Assembly: GCF_003112515.1 (NCBI RefSeq)
Contig: NZ_BEVZ01000002.1
Coordinates: 806,001-870,000, forward strand
DNA from: Streptomyces fragilis
Lineage (GTDB): Bacteria > Actinomycetota > Actinomycetes > Streptomycetales > Streptomycetaceae
Length of the DNA stretch: 64,000 bases
Direction: 5' to 3'
Shown: piece by piece, positions 44,410 to 53,078 of the stretch
Position numbering within the stretch: the first letter of the stretch is position 1
Layout of the letters: each line of letters opens with the position of its first letter
Made by a program: the position numbers and the translations under genes
Notes under the pieces: model-generated
Told to the model about the DNA's origin: nothing
Databases searched by the model: none
The model's input: the letters and a program-made list of their open reading frames with translations, nothing else

Positions 44410-46236
44410 TCACCGGGCGTGGGCCCGCGCGCGGCCGAGGTTCACCCCGCTGGCGATGATCCCGATGTGGCTGAAGGCCTGCGGGAAGTTGCCCATGAAC
44501 TCGCCGGTGGACGGGTGGATCTGCTCCGAGAGGAGTCCCGTCGCGCCGGCCCGGGCGCACAGGGAGGCGTACAGCTCCTCGGCCTCCTCCAGCCGGCCCT
44601 GGCCGGCCAGGTTGTCGACCAGCCAGAAGCTGCACAGCACGAACGCGCCCTCGTCGCCGGCGAGACCGTCGGGACACTCGTCGTGCAGGTAGCGGTACAG
44701 GAGTCCGCCGCCCGCCGACAGGCGCGTCGCCACCGCGGTCGCCGTCGCGACCATCCGCGGATGGTCCACCGGGACGACCCCGCGCAGCGGCAGGGCCAGC
44801 AGGCCGGCGTCCAGGGCGCCCCCGCCGGACAGCGCCACGCTGAGGGTGCGCGCCCCCTCGTCCCAGGAGTCCTCGAGGATCCGCCGCCGCAGCTCGTCGG
44901 CCGCGGCCCGCCACACGTCGACGCGTCCGGGCAGTCCGTGCCGCTCGGCGATCCGCACCGCCCGGTCCAGCGCCACATGGCACAGTCCCGCCGAGTAGGT
45001 GAAGACGCCGCCGTCGTTGCGCACCTCCCAGATGCCCTGGTCGGGCTGGTGCCAGGCGGTGGCCGCCTGGTCCGCCAGGCGGGCGAGGCTGGACCAGAGG
45101 GCCGGCTGGATCTCCCCGCCGGCCAGCAGCCACTGGTCGGCGCAGTCGAGGATCTCGCCGTAGACGTCGTGCTGACGCTGGTCGGTCGCGGAGTTCCCCC
45201 AGCGCACGGGGGCCGAGCCCCGGTACCCCTCGAGTTCGGGGTCCACCGACTCCTCCCGGACGGGCAGTCCGTCGAGGGTGTACATGATGCGGGGCCGCCC
45301 GCTCTGCTCGAAGGCGTCGAGCACCCACCCGAGGAACGCGTCGGCCTCGCCCCGGAAGCCGATGCGCCGCAGCGCGAAGACGGCGAAGGCCGCGTCCCGG
45401 ATCCAGGCGTAGCGGTAGTCCCAGTTCCGGATGCCGCCGACGGGAGCCGGCAGCGAGGAGGTGGGTGCTGCGACCAGCGAGCCGTTGGACCAGTCGTCGC
45501 ACATCTTCAAGGTGATCGCGGACCGCCGCACCAGCGGCTCCCCGGGCCCTTCGTACACGCAGTGGGTCATCCAGCGGCGCCACGCGTCACCGGTCGCGGA
45601 GAGCATGGCGTCCGCGTCGAAGCGGTGGTGACGGTGGAAGCGGCCCCAGGACAGGACCAGGTCGAGGCGGTCGCCCTCCCGCAGGTCGTAGCTGTTGCGC
45701 GGGCCCTCCAGGGGGAGGTTGCAGCGCAGGTGGAGCCTCAGCCCGGGTTGCCGGTACGGCCGCAGTTCCACCCCGCTGAACAGGGCGCGCGCCTGCGCCC
45801 CGCCCCGCGGTTCCAGGTCCGCCCGCAGCCGGACCCGGCCGGACAGGACCCGCGCGGAGCGCACGAGTTCGGCACGCCCGCCCGGGGCGTCGTCGTCGAG
45901 GTCCGCGCCCTGCCGCAGCGTCAGGGCGTCGGTGAGCCGGACGAGGCCCTCCAGGGTGCGCAGTTCGGTGACGAGCACCCCGGTGTCCTCCACGTACCAC
46001 TGCCGGGCCTCGACGAGGTCGTCGGGCCGGACGGTGAAGTGCCCACCCCGTTCGTGGTCCAGGAGGCCGCAGAACAACGGCGTCGAGTCGAACCGGGGCA
46101 GGCACATCCAGGAGATCGACCCGTCGAGTCCCACCAGGGCCGAGGTCGTGCCGTCGCCGATCAGCCCGAGGTCCTCCAGCGGCGGGTAGCCGCCGCGTCG
46201 GCGGATCGGCCGGAACGGTGGGTCGGGGTCGTACAT
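44410..46236 (-). CDS. GH15 glucoamylase/trehalase-like enzyme
   Basis: A 608-residue, apparently cytoplasmic protein (no signal peptide). N-terminal beta-sandwich (about 15-215: YPPLEDLGLIGDGTTSALVGLDGSISWMCLPRFDS) and catalytic (alpha/alpha)6 domain (about 245-600) with GGIRNWDYRYAWIRDAAF, APVRWGNSATDQRQHDVYGEILD, QGIWEVRNDGGVFTYSAGLCHVALDRAV and LLSEQIHPSTGEFMGNFPQAFSHIGII. In actinobacteria this architecture includes trehalases as well as glucan hydrolases, so the substrate is open. The ATG at MYDPDPPF was preferred over an 18-codon longer start because GGGGAGG lies upstream of it. Monocistronic. Confidence 0.9.
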   Translation of the reverse strand: MYDPDPPFRPIRRRGGYPPLEDLGLIGDGTTSALVGLDGSISWMCLPRFDSTPLFCGLLDHERGGHFTVRPDDLVEARQWYVEDTGVLVTELRTLEGLVRLTDALTLRQGADLDDDAPGGRAELVRSARVLSGRVRLRADLEPRGGAQARALFSGVELRPYRQPGLRLHLRCNLPLEGPRNSYDLREGDRLDLVLSWGRFHRHHRFDADAMLSATGDAWRRWMTHCVYEGPGEPLVRRSAITLKMCDDWSNGSLVAAPTSSLPAPVGGIRNWDYRYAWIRDAAFAVFALRRIGFRGEADAFLGWVLDAFEQSGRPRIMYTLDGLPVREESVDPELEGYRGSAPVRWGNSATDQRQHDVYGEILDCADQWLLAGGEIQPALWSSLARLADQAATAWHQPDQGIWEVRNDGGVFTYSAGLCHVALDRAVRIAERHGLPGRVDVWRAAADELRRRILEDSWDEGARTLSVALSGGGALDAGLLALPLRGVVPVDHPRMVATATAVATRLSAGGGLLYRYLHDECPDGLAGDEGAFVLCSFWLVDNLAGQGRLEEAEELYASLCARAGATGLLSEQIHPSTGEFMGNFPQAFSHIGIIASGVNLGRARAHAR

Positions 46237-46388
46237 GAGGTCTCGTTCCTCCCCGCGGCCGTGGGCGTGGTCCAGCACCCTCGGGCCCACGCTCGCAGAG
46301 GGGGTGGGCGGGCGCTAGGCGGTCACGTGGGGCGCTGCTGCGTGCGGGTGACGGGTCCGTCTCCGCGGCACCTCGCCCCCGGCCGCCT

Positions 46389-46409
46389 TATTGCAAGTCG
46401 TATGCAATA
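46389..46409 (+). promoter_or_regulatory. Nur-like operator before nik operon
   Basis: TATTGCA-N7-TGCAATA is a perfect 7-bp inverted repeat in the A/T-rich stretch 47-67 bp before the nickel-binding-protein gene. Read as TGCAA-GTCGT-ATGCA, it fits the Streptomyces Nur box (tGCaa-N5-ttGCA) at all but one position. Nur is the nickel-responsive Fur-family repressor, and its known targets include a nik-type ABC operon. Confidence 0.65.
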
Positions 46410-46455
46410 GCATGTTTATCGCAAAGCTGACCGGCGTGGCACGGGCGGAGAACTG

Positions 46456-48048
46456 ATGACTGGTCGACGGATACGGACCCTCGCGGGGGCGGCGGCGATG
46501 GGCGTGGCGGCGAGCGCCTGCTCGGCGCCGGGCGGTGACGCGGCGACCGGGGCGCGGGGCGCCGCGGACTCGGTGGTGATCGGCGTGCCCTGGGAGCCGG
46601 ACACCTTCAGCCCGCTCCTGGGCTACGGCAAGGACGGCAACTCCAAGATCTTCGACGGCCTGCTCGCACACGACGCCTACCTCCGGCTGAGGCCCGCCCT
46701 CGCCGAGGAACTCCCCGAGGTCGGCGCCGACGGCCGCACCTACACCTACACGCTGCGGGACGGCGTCACCTTCAGCGACGGCGAACCGCTCACCGCCGAG
46801 GACGTCGTCTTCACCTACGAGACGATCCTCGACGCGAAGACCAACAACCCCCACCGCAGCGAACTCGCGGCCGTCGACACGGTCCGCGCGGCCGCCGAGG
46901 ACAAGGTGGTCTTCACCCTCAAGTACCCGTACGCGGCCTTCGCCGCGCGCACCGTGCTGCCGATCGTCCCCGAGCACGTGGCCGGCGGACAGGACCCCAA
47001 CACCGGCCCCTTCAACACCCGGCCCGTCGGCACCGGTCCGTACGTCCTCGCCGACTGGCGCAAGGGGGAGAAGGCCGTCCTCAAGGCCAACCCCCGCTAC
47101 CGGGGCCCGAAGCCCGCGGTGCGGACGCTCACCATGGCGATCGTCACCGACGACGACGTCCGCGCCACCCGCCTGCGTTCCGGGGACCTGGACGGCGCCG
47201 TCCTGCCGCCCGACCTGGCGGCGACCTTCAGGGACGACCCGGACGCGAGGACCTACCGCGCCAGGTCCTACGACTACCGCGCCGTCAGCCTCCCCACCGC
47301 CCACGAGGTGACCGGCGACCCCGCCGTACGCAGGGCCCTCGACCTCGCGGTGGACCGCGCGACCATGGTCGACAAGATCCTCGACGGCGCCGGCCGCCCC
47401 GCCTACGGCCCGCTGCCCAGCGACGACCCGTGGTTCGCCCGGGGCACCGAACGCGCCCACGACGTCGAGGAGGCCGCCCGCGTCCTCGACCGGGCCGGCT
47501 GGAAGGCCGGCCGGGACGGCGTGCGCGTCAAGGACGGCGTCCGCGCCGCCTTCACCCTCCACCACCCGGCCGGCGACCGGATCCGCCAGGACCTCGCCCT
47601 CGCCTACGCCTCCGACGCCGGGCGGATCGGCGTCGACGTGACGGTGCAGAGCGGCACCTGGGAGGTCATCGAACCCCGGATGGGCCGTGACGCGGTCCTC
47701 GCGGGCTTCGGCAGCACCGGCGACCCCGACTTCGGCCTGTACACCCTGCTCCACTCGTCCCTGGCCGGCGACGGCTTCAACAACATGCCCCACTACGACA
47801 ACCCCGCCGTCGACCGCGCCCTCGACGACGCCCGCCGCACCCGCGACACCGACGCGCGCAGGGCCGCGTACGACACCGTGCAGCGCGAACTCGCCGAGGA
47901 CCCCGGCTACACCTTCCTCACCCACCTCGACCACGTCTACGTCCTCGCCGACCGCTGGCAGGACCTCACCACCCAGGTCGAACCCCACGAGCACGGCTTC
48001 TCCAGCGGACCGTGGTGGAACGTCGAGGACTGGCAGCCGAAGCCGTGA
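46456..48048 (+). CDS. nikA: Nickel/peptide-type ABC substrate-binding lipoprotein (NikA-like)
   Basis: A 530-residue family-5 binding protein with lipobox SAC (Cys22), VVIGVPWEPDTFSPLLGYGKDGNSKIFDGLLAHD, EELPEVGADGRTYTYTLRDGVTFSDGEPLTAEDVVFTYETI, NTRPVGTGPYVLADWRKGEKAVLKANPRYRG and DLAVDRATMVDKILDGAGRPAYGPLPSDDPWF. Nickel rather than peptide is inferred from the Nur-like box and from the small NikD/NikE pair with the ICDEMTAMLD block. GGAG lies 5 bases before the ATG. Coupled to nikB by GTGA. Confidence 0.88.
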   Translation: MTGRRIRTLAGAAAMGVAASACSAPGGDAATGARGAADSVVIGVPWEPDTFSPLLGYGKDGNSKIFDGLLAHDAYLRLRPALAEELPEVGADGRTYTYTLRDGVTFSDGEPLTAEDVVFTYETILDAKTNNPHRSELAAVDTVRAAAEDKVVFTLKYPYAAFAARTVLPIVPEHVAGGQDPNTGPFNTRPVGTGPYVLADWRKGEKAVLKANPRYRGPKPAVRTLTMAIVTDDDVRATRLRSGDLDGAVLPPDLAATFRDDPDARTYRARSYDYRAVSLPTAHEVTGDPAVRRALDLAVDRATMVDKILDGAGRPAYGPLPSDDPWFARGTERAHDVEEAARVLDRAGWKAGRDGVRVKDGVRAAFTLHHPAGDRIRQDLALAYASDAGRIGVDVTVQSGTWEVIEPRMGRDAVLAGFGSTGDPDFGLYTLLHSSLAGDGFNNMPHYDNPAVDRALDDARRTRDTDARRAAYDTVQRELAEDPGYTFLTHLDHVYVLADRWQDLTTQVEPHEHGFSSGPWWNVEDWQPKP

Positions 48049-49037
48049 CCGCCCCCTCGGCGCGCGACGCCGCCCGGCTGGCCGGACGCCGCCTGCTGTA
48101 CGCCGTCCCCCTGCTCCTGACCGTCACCTTCGCGGTGTTCGCCCTGGCCGCCGCCTCCCCCTTCGACCCGGTCCGCGCCTACGCCGGAACCGCCGGTCTC
48201 TCCGCCGACCAGGAGACCCTGGACCGGCTGGCCGAGAACCTCGGCGCCGGCCGGCCGTTCGCGGCGCGGTGGTGGGAGTGGCTGACCGCGGCCCTCTCCG
48301 GCGACCTCGGCGACTCCACGGTGTTCCGCCAGCCGGTGGCCCAGGTCGTCGCCGAACGCATGGTGTGGTCCGCCCTGCTCTGCGCCACCGCCTTCGCCGC
48401 CGCCGTCCTCCTGGGCACCGCGCTCGGCGTGCTCGCCGCGCGCCGCCCCGGGTCGCTCACCGACCGGGCCGTGACCTCGGCCGCCTACGTGCTCTCGGCG
48501 GCGCCGGTCTTCTGGATCGCGCTGCTCGCCGTCTGGCTCTTCGCCCTGCGCCTCGGCGTGCTGCCGGCCGGCGGACTCACCGACACCGGCAGCGAGACGG
48601 TGGACCCGGCGGACGTCGCCCGCCATCTCGTGCTGCCGGCCGGGGTCCTGGCCGTCTCCCAGCTGCCCTGGTTCGTCCTCTACGTGCGTCAGGGGGTGAC
48701 CGACGCGCTCGCCGAGGACCCGGTGCGCGGCGCCCGTGCCCGCGGCCTCACCGAGCGCACCGTGCTGCTCGGCCACGCCCTGCGCTCCGGGCTGCTCCCC
48801 GTCCTCACCCTGATCGGCACCCGGGTGCCCGAACTCATCACCGGGGCGCTGCTGGTGGAGACCGTCTTCAGCTGGCCCGGCATCGCCGCCGCCACCGTCT
48901 CCGCGGCCACCTCCGTCGACTTCCAGCTGCTGGCCGCGCTGACCGCGTCCGCCACCGTCGCCGTCCTGCTCGGCAACCTCCTCGCCGACCTGCTGACCGG
49001 CCTGACCGACCCGAGGGTGAGCTTCCGTGACCTGTGA
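48045..49037 (+). CDS. nikB: Nickel-type ABC permease NikB
   Basis: A 330-residue DppB/NikB-family permease: AGRRLLYAVPLLLTVTFAVFALAAASPFDP, GLTERTVLLGHALRSGLLPVLTLIGTRVPELITGALLVETVFSWPGIAAATVSA, six hydrophobic segments. The GTG overlapping the nikA stop was chosen over an in-frame ATG 11 codons earlier. Confidence 0.9.
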   Translation: MTAPSARDAARLAGRRLLYAVPLLLTVTFAVFALAAASPFDPVRAYAGTAGLSADQETLDRLAENLGAGRPFAARWWEWLTAALSGDLGDSTVFRQPVAQVVAERMVWSALLCATAFAAAVLLGTALGVLAARRPGSLTDRAVTSAAYVLSAAPVFWIALLAVWLFALRLGVLPAGGLTDTGSETVDPADVARHLVLPAGVLAVSQLPWFVLYVRQGVTDALAEDPVRGARARGLTERTVLLGHALRSGLLPVLTLIGTRVPELITGALLVETVFSWPGIAAATVSAATSVDFQLLAALTASATVAVLLGNLLADLLTGLTDPRVSFRDL

Positions 49038-49920
49038 CGCGCCCACCGCGCTCCCGACCGCCCCCGCCTGGCGGCCCGCCGGACCCGCGCGACGCTCCTG
49101 GCGCACCCTGCGGGTCGGCTCCTCCGCCGGCGTCCTCGCCGCGGTGGTCGTCGCCGTGCTCGTGGTCCCGCCCCTGGTCCAGCTGGACCAGCAGGCCGTC
49201 CACCTGCATCTGAAGCTCCGGCCGCCCGGCCTCGACCACCCGTTCGGCACCGACGAACTGGGCCGTGACCTGCTGCTGCGCTGCGTCCACGGGCTGCGGG
49301 TGTCGCTGTTCGTCGGGGTGAGCGCCGCCCTGGTCGCCGCGGTGCTGGGCACCGCCGTCGGCACCCTCGCGGCGACGCTCGGCGGCTGGGCGGACCGGAT
49401 CCTGATGCGGGCCGTCGACGCCGTCGCGTCCGTGCCGCACCTCCTGCTCGGCGTGTTCGTGGTCGCCCTGTGGCGGCCCGGCGTGCTGCCCGTGCTGCTC
49501 TCGATCGCGGCCACCCACTGGCTGTCCACCGCCCGGATCGTGCGCGCCGAAGTGCTCTCGCTGCGCTCGCGCCCGTTCGTCGACGCCGCGATCTCCGGCG
49601 GCGCCTCCCGGTGGCGGATCGCCGTACGCCACCTGGTGCCCGGCGTCCTCCCGCAGGCCGGGCTCGCCGCCGTGCTCTCCGTGCCGCACGCCATGTGGCA
49701 CGAGTCGGCACTGTCCTTCCTCGGCCTCGGCCTGCCCACCCACATGGCGAGCCTCGGCAACCTCATCGAGGACGCCCGGGGCTCGCTGCTGGCCGGACAG
49801 TGGTGGCCGACCCTGTTCCCCGGCCTGTTCCTGGTGATCCCCACCCTCGCCGTGGCCGGCCTGGCCGGGGCGTGGCGCGAGCGGATCAACCCCCGCCGCC
49901 GATCGGAGCTGACGCTGTGA
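49027..49920 (+). CDS. nikC: Nickel-type ABC permease NikC
   Basis: A 297-residue DppC/NikC-family permease with DHPFGTDELGRDLLLRCVHGLRVSLFVG, EVLSLRSRPFVDAAISGGASRWRIAVRHLVPGVLPQ and SALSFLGLGLPTHMASLGNLIEDARGSLLAGQWWPTLFPGL. The GTG start lies 11 bp inside nikB. Confidence 0.92.
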   Translation: MTCDAPTALPTAPAWRPAGPARRSWRTLRVGSSAGVLAAVVVAVLVVPPLVQLDQQAVHLHLKLRPPGLDHPFGTDELGRDLLLRCVHGLRVSLFVGVSAALVAAVLGTAVGTLAATLGGWADRILMRAVDAVASVPHLLLGVFVVALWRPGVLPVLLSIAATHWLSTARIVRAEVLSLRSRPFVDAAISGGASRWRIAVRHLVPGVLPQAGLAAVLSVPHAMWHESALSFLGLGLPTHMASLGNLIEDARGSLLAGQWWPTLFPGLFLVIPTLAVAGLAGAWRERINPRRRSELTL

Positions 49921-51389
49921 CCGACGCCGCCCTCCCGCCCTCCACCCCCACGGACGCCGCCCCCACGGGCGCCACTCCCGCGGACGCCTCCGCCGTGGGT
50001 GCCACCGCGGGGCCGGCTGCGGTGGGTGACACCAAGGCGGGCGCCGCCGTGGACGCCACTCCCGCGGACGCCACCCCCACGGGTGCCACCGCCGTGGATG
50101 CTGCCGCGGGGCCGGCTGCGGTGGGTGACACCAAGGCGGGCGCCGCCGTGGACGCCACTCCCGCGGACGCCACCCCCACGGGTGCCACCGCCGTGGATGC
50201 TGCCGCGGGGCCGGCTGCGGTGGGTGACACCAAGACGGGCACCGCCGTGGGTGCCGCTGCCGTGGGCGCCACCGCCGTGGACGCCACCCCCACGGGTGCC
50301 ACCGCCGTGGATGCCGCCGCGGGGCCGGCCGCAATGGGCGACACCAGGACGGGCGCCGCCTTGGGTGCCGCCGCCGTGGGCGCCACCGCCTCGGGTGCCG
50401 CTTCCGCCGCGGGCAACGGTGCCGCGGACGTCCCCGTCGTGCTCTCCGTCCGCAACCTGCACGTCCGCTTCCGCATGCCCCGCGGGCGGGCCGCCGTCCG
50501 CGCCGTCGTCGACGTCTCCTTCGACGTCAGGGCCGGCGAGTGCCTGGCCCTCGTCGGCGAGAGCGGTTGCGGCAAGTCCGTCCTGGCCTCCGCGCTCCTC
50601 GGCCTCCTCCCCGCGAACGCCGAGACCGCCGGCCACGCCCGTCTCGGCGGAGCGGACCTGCTCACCGCCGGCGAACGCGTGCTGGCCCGGCAGGTCCGCG
50701 GACGCCTGGCCGGCCTGATCCCGCAGAGCCCCGCCGCCCACCTCACCCCGGTCCGGACGATCCGCTCCCAGCTCGAGGAGACCGTCGCCGAACTCACCGG
50801 CGTCCGGGGCCGCGCGGCGCTCCGGACCGCCGCCGAACAGGTCGCCGCCCGGGCGGCCTTCCCCGCCGGCCACCTGGACCGCCACCCGCACGAACTCTCC
50901 GGCGGCCTGGCCCAGCGGGCCGCCACCGCTCTCGCCCTGGCCGGCGACGCGCCCCTGCTCATCGCCGACGAGCCGACCACCGGTCTCGACCGCGACCTGG
51001 TCGACCACACGGTGGACGAGCTGCGCCGTCACGTCGACGACGGCGCGGGCCGGGCCCTGCTGATGATCACGCACGACCTCGCCGCCGCCGAGCGCATCGC
51101 CGACCGGGTGGCCGTCATGTACGCCGGCCGCGTCGTCGAACTCACCAGCGCCGGCGCGTTCTTCGGCACGCCCGGCCCCCGCCACCCGTACAGCCGCGGC
51201 CTCCTCGACGCCCTGCCCGACCGGGCGTTCGCACCCATCCCCGGTCTGCCGCCGCCGCTGGACGCACTCCCGCCCGGCTGCGCCTTCGCTCCACGGTGCG
51301 CCTTTGCCGACCGGGCCTGCGCCGTCACCCCCACCACGCTGTCGGGCGTCGCCTGCCACCACCCCCGTGAGGACGTCCATGCGGCTTGA
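49917..51389 (+). CDS. nikD: Nickel-type ABC ATPase NikD with repetitive N-terminal extension
   Basis: A 490-residue protein. Residues 1-165 are an Ala/Thr/Gly/Pro/Asp-rich tandem repeat (33-residue unit, built from 5-residue words such as DATPT and GATAV) not found in NikD families. The ATPase domain begins at about 168 (VPVVLSVRNLHVRFRM) with Walker A GESGCGKSVL, Q-loop LIPQSPAAHLTP, signature LSGGLAQRAA, Walker B LLIADEPTTGLD, MITHDL and the C-terminal oligopeptide-type Cys motif ...CAFAPRCAFADRAC. GGAG 8 bases upstream and the GTGA overlap with nikC support this start, so the repeat is probably translated. Confidence 0.87.
   Translation: MTDAALPPSTPTDAAPTGATPADASAVGATAGPAAVGDTKAGAAVDATPADATPTGATAVDAAAGPAAVGDTKAGAAVDATPADATPTGATAVDAAAGPAAVGDTKTGTAVGAAAVGATAVDATPTGATAVDAAAGPAAMGDTRTGAALGAAAVGATASGAASAAGNGAADVPVVLSVRNLHVRFRMPRGRAAVRAVVDVSFDVRAGECLALVGESGCGKSVLASALLGLLPANAETAGHARLGGADLLTAGERVLARQVRGRLAGLIPQSPAAHLTPVRTIRSQLEETVAELTGVRGRAALRTAAEQVAARAAFPAGHLDRHPHELSGGLAQRAATALALAGDAPLLIADEPTTGLDRDLVDHTVDELRRHVDDGAGRALLMITHDLAAAERIADRVAVMYAGRVVELTSAGAFFGTPGPRHPYSRGLLDALPDRAFAPIPGLPPPLDALPPGCAFAPRCAFADRACAVTPTTLSGVACHHPREDVHAA
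50022..50350. repeat. 99-bp in-frame tandem repeat in nikD
   Basis: The word GTGGGTGACACCAAG recurs at 50022, 50121 and 50220 (period 99 bp) and as ATGGGCGACACCAGG at 50334 (114 bp, a 15-bp insertion). The first two units are nearly identical. Each unit divides into 15-bp subunits encoding five residues. Similar but more diverged material extends back to about 49950. Confidence 0.9.
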
Positions 51390-52071
51390 GATCCGGTCCG
51401 TCACCGCCGGCCACGACCGCTCGGCCCCCGTGGTCCGGGACGCCTCGCTCACGCTCGCCTCCGGCGAGGCGGTCGGCCTGCTCGGCCCCAGCGGCTGCGG
51501 CAAGTCCACCCTGGCCCGCGTCGCCGCCCTCCTGCACCGCCCCTACTCCGGCACCGTGTCCTTCGACGGCGTCCCCGTCACCGGCTGGCGCCACCGGGCG
51601 CCCCGCGCCCTGCGCACCGCCGTCGGCGTCGTCCTGCAGCAGCCGCGCCTCGCCGCCGACCCCCGCCTGACCCTCGCCGACCTGATCGCCGAGCCCCTGC
51701 GCGCCACCGGCCGCCGCGACGAGGTCCCCGTCCGCGTGCGGGACCTCGCCCCGCTGGTCGGGCTCACTCCCGACCTCCTGCCGCGCCGCCCGCACGAGGT
51801 CAGCGACGGCCAGCTCCAGCGCGCCTGCCTCGCCCGGGCCCTCGTCCTCCGCCCTCGCCTGCTGATCTGCGACGAGATGACCGCCATGCTCGACGCGTCC
51901 ACGACGGCCGCGCTGGTCTCCGTCGTGGAGACCTACCGCCGCGCGACCGGCGCCACCCTCCTCGCCGTCGGCCACGACCCGGTCCTCCTGGCCCGCTGGT
52001 GCGACCGCCTCGTCCCCTGGTCCGCCCTCGGCGCCCCGCCGGCCGCCGGGGACGCGCGGCCCCGGCCCTGA
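51379..52071 (+). CDS. nikE: Nickel-type ABC ATPase NikE
   Basis: A 230-residue ATPase with Walker A GPSGCGKSTLARV, Q-loop VVLQQPRLAADPRLTL, a signature variant VSDGQLQRACLARAL (S-D-G-Q instead of S-G-G-Q) and Walker B LLICDEMTAMLDAS, both typical of NikE. It overlaps nikD by 11 bp. Short Pro-rich C-terminus. Last gene of the nik operon. Confidence 0.9.
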   Translation: MRLEIRSVTAGHDRSAPVVRDASLTLASGEAVGLLGPSGCGKSTLARVAALLHRPYSGTVSFDGVPVTGWRHRAPRALRTAVGVVLQQPRLAADPRLTLADLIAEPLRATGRRDEVPVRVRDLAPLVGLTPDLLPRRPHEVSDGQLQRACLARALVLRPRLLICDEMTAMLDASTTAALVSVVETYRRATGATLLAVGHDPVLLARWCDRLVPWSALGAPPAAGDARPRP

Positions 52072-52108
52072 ACCGGCTCAGCCGTCCCGGCAGCCACTCC
52101 GGCCGGAT

Positions 52109-52952
52109 ATGGCCTCGGCGCCGACGGGCGCCGGGGCCGATACTGATGCCCCCGACGTGCCGCCGCCCGCAGGCGCCCCGCACTCCGGAGGCCCGGATGC
52201 CGCCCGAGACAGCACCGCAGCACGGTGGCTGCGCACCGCTGCCCGCTCGTGGCGGGCGTCCGGCCCACCGCCCGCCCCGGTGAGTCCCGCAGCTCCGGGC
52301 GGCGGAACCCGGTTACCGGCCCGGTACCCGCCCGCCCCGGTGAGTCCCGGAGCTCCGGGCGGCGGAACCCGGTTACCGGCCCGGTACCGGCGGGTCGCCA
52401 CGGCACTGCTCCGGGCCGGCGCCTCCCTCCTGTTCGGCGCGGCCGGGCACACGGCCGCCGGGGGAGGACTCCCGGGCGCGGGAGCCGTGGCCGTCGCGCT
52501 CGCCGTGCTGACGGCGATCGACACCCTGGTCGCGGCCCGCGCCCGACGGCACGCGTTCCGGGCCGCGGTCCTCGGGGCGGCGGCGCAGCAGCTGCTGCTG
52601 CACCTGGCCCTCCACGCGTCGGCCCGGCCCTCCCCCCACCATCCGCCCGGTGCCGGGGGCGTGCCGCACCGGACGCCCGGCACGGTCCACGCGCACTCCG
52701 CGCCGGACGCCGTGACCGCGATGGGGGCGGCCCACGCGCTCGCCACCCTGGGTGCCGTCGTGGTCCTGCTGCGCGGGGAGGGGATGCTGCGGCGCCTGGC
52801 ACGGCTGCTGGCCCCGGCGCTGCGCCCTCCGCCGCCGGCGGGCACGCCGTGTCCCGGGGCCGTCCGGGTGCCGGCGCCCGCCGGTCCGCCGCCTCTGTCC
52901 TTCGGCGCCCGCCTGGCCCGGGCCCGCGGCAGGCGCGGGCCTCCCGTGGTGA
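52109..52952 (+). CDS. Ala-rich membrane protein ORF, end not resolved (possible frameshift)
   Basis: A plus-strand frame with good codon bias and three hydrophobic stretches (ATALLRAGASLLFGAAGHTA, GAVAVALAVLTAIDTLVAARA, DAVTAMGAAHALATLGAVVVLL), a His-rich loop (about 190-210) and a Pro-rich tail. The N-terminal 95 codons include a 60-bp duplication and two TTA codons, so the true start may be further down. The frame has no stop before 54325, deep inside the PepSY gene in another frame. The end given here is the first stop in the +1 frame (TGA 52950-52952) and assumes a 1-nt indel around 52870-52945. Another frame stops at 53080-53082, overlapping the PepSY ATG. It may form an operon with the PepSY gene. 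Function unknown. Confidence 0.4.
52271..52390. repeat. 60-bp direct duplication
   Basis: Positions 52271-52330 and 52331-52390 are two adjacent copies that differ at about three bases. Each contains GGCGGAACCCGGTTACC (52301-52317 and 52361-52377). Its effect in the plus frame is a repeated 20-residue Pro/Gly/Ala segment. Confidence 0.92.
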
Positions 52953-53078
52953 TCCCGGCCGCCCGCACCGCGCGGGCACGGCCGGAACACACCCGTCCGG
53001 ACCGGGTCCGGACGGGACGTCGTCCTGTCCACCTTTCGCAGCGCGCCGTGACCCGGCGCGCCGGACGAGGGATCACCC

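Noticed and set aside
47937..51509. 1190-codon minus-strand frame opposite the nik operon
   Set aside because: Open only because of codon bias and repeats; the opposite strand carries four recognisable nik genes with coupled stops and starts.
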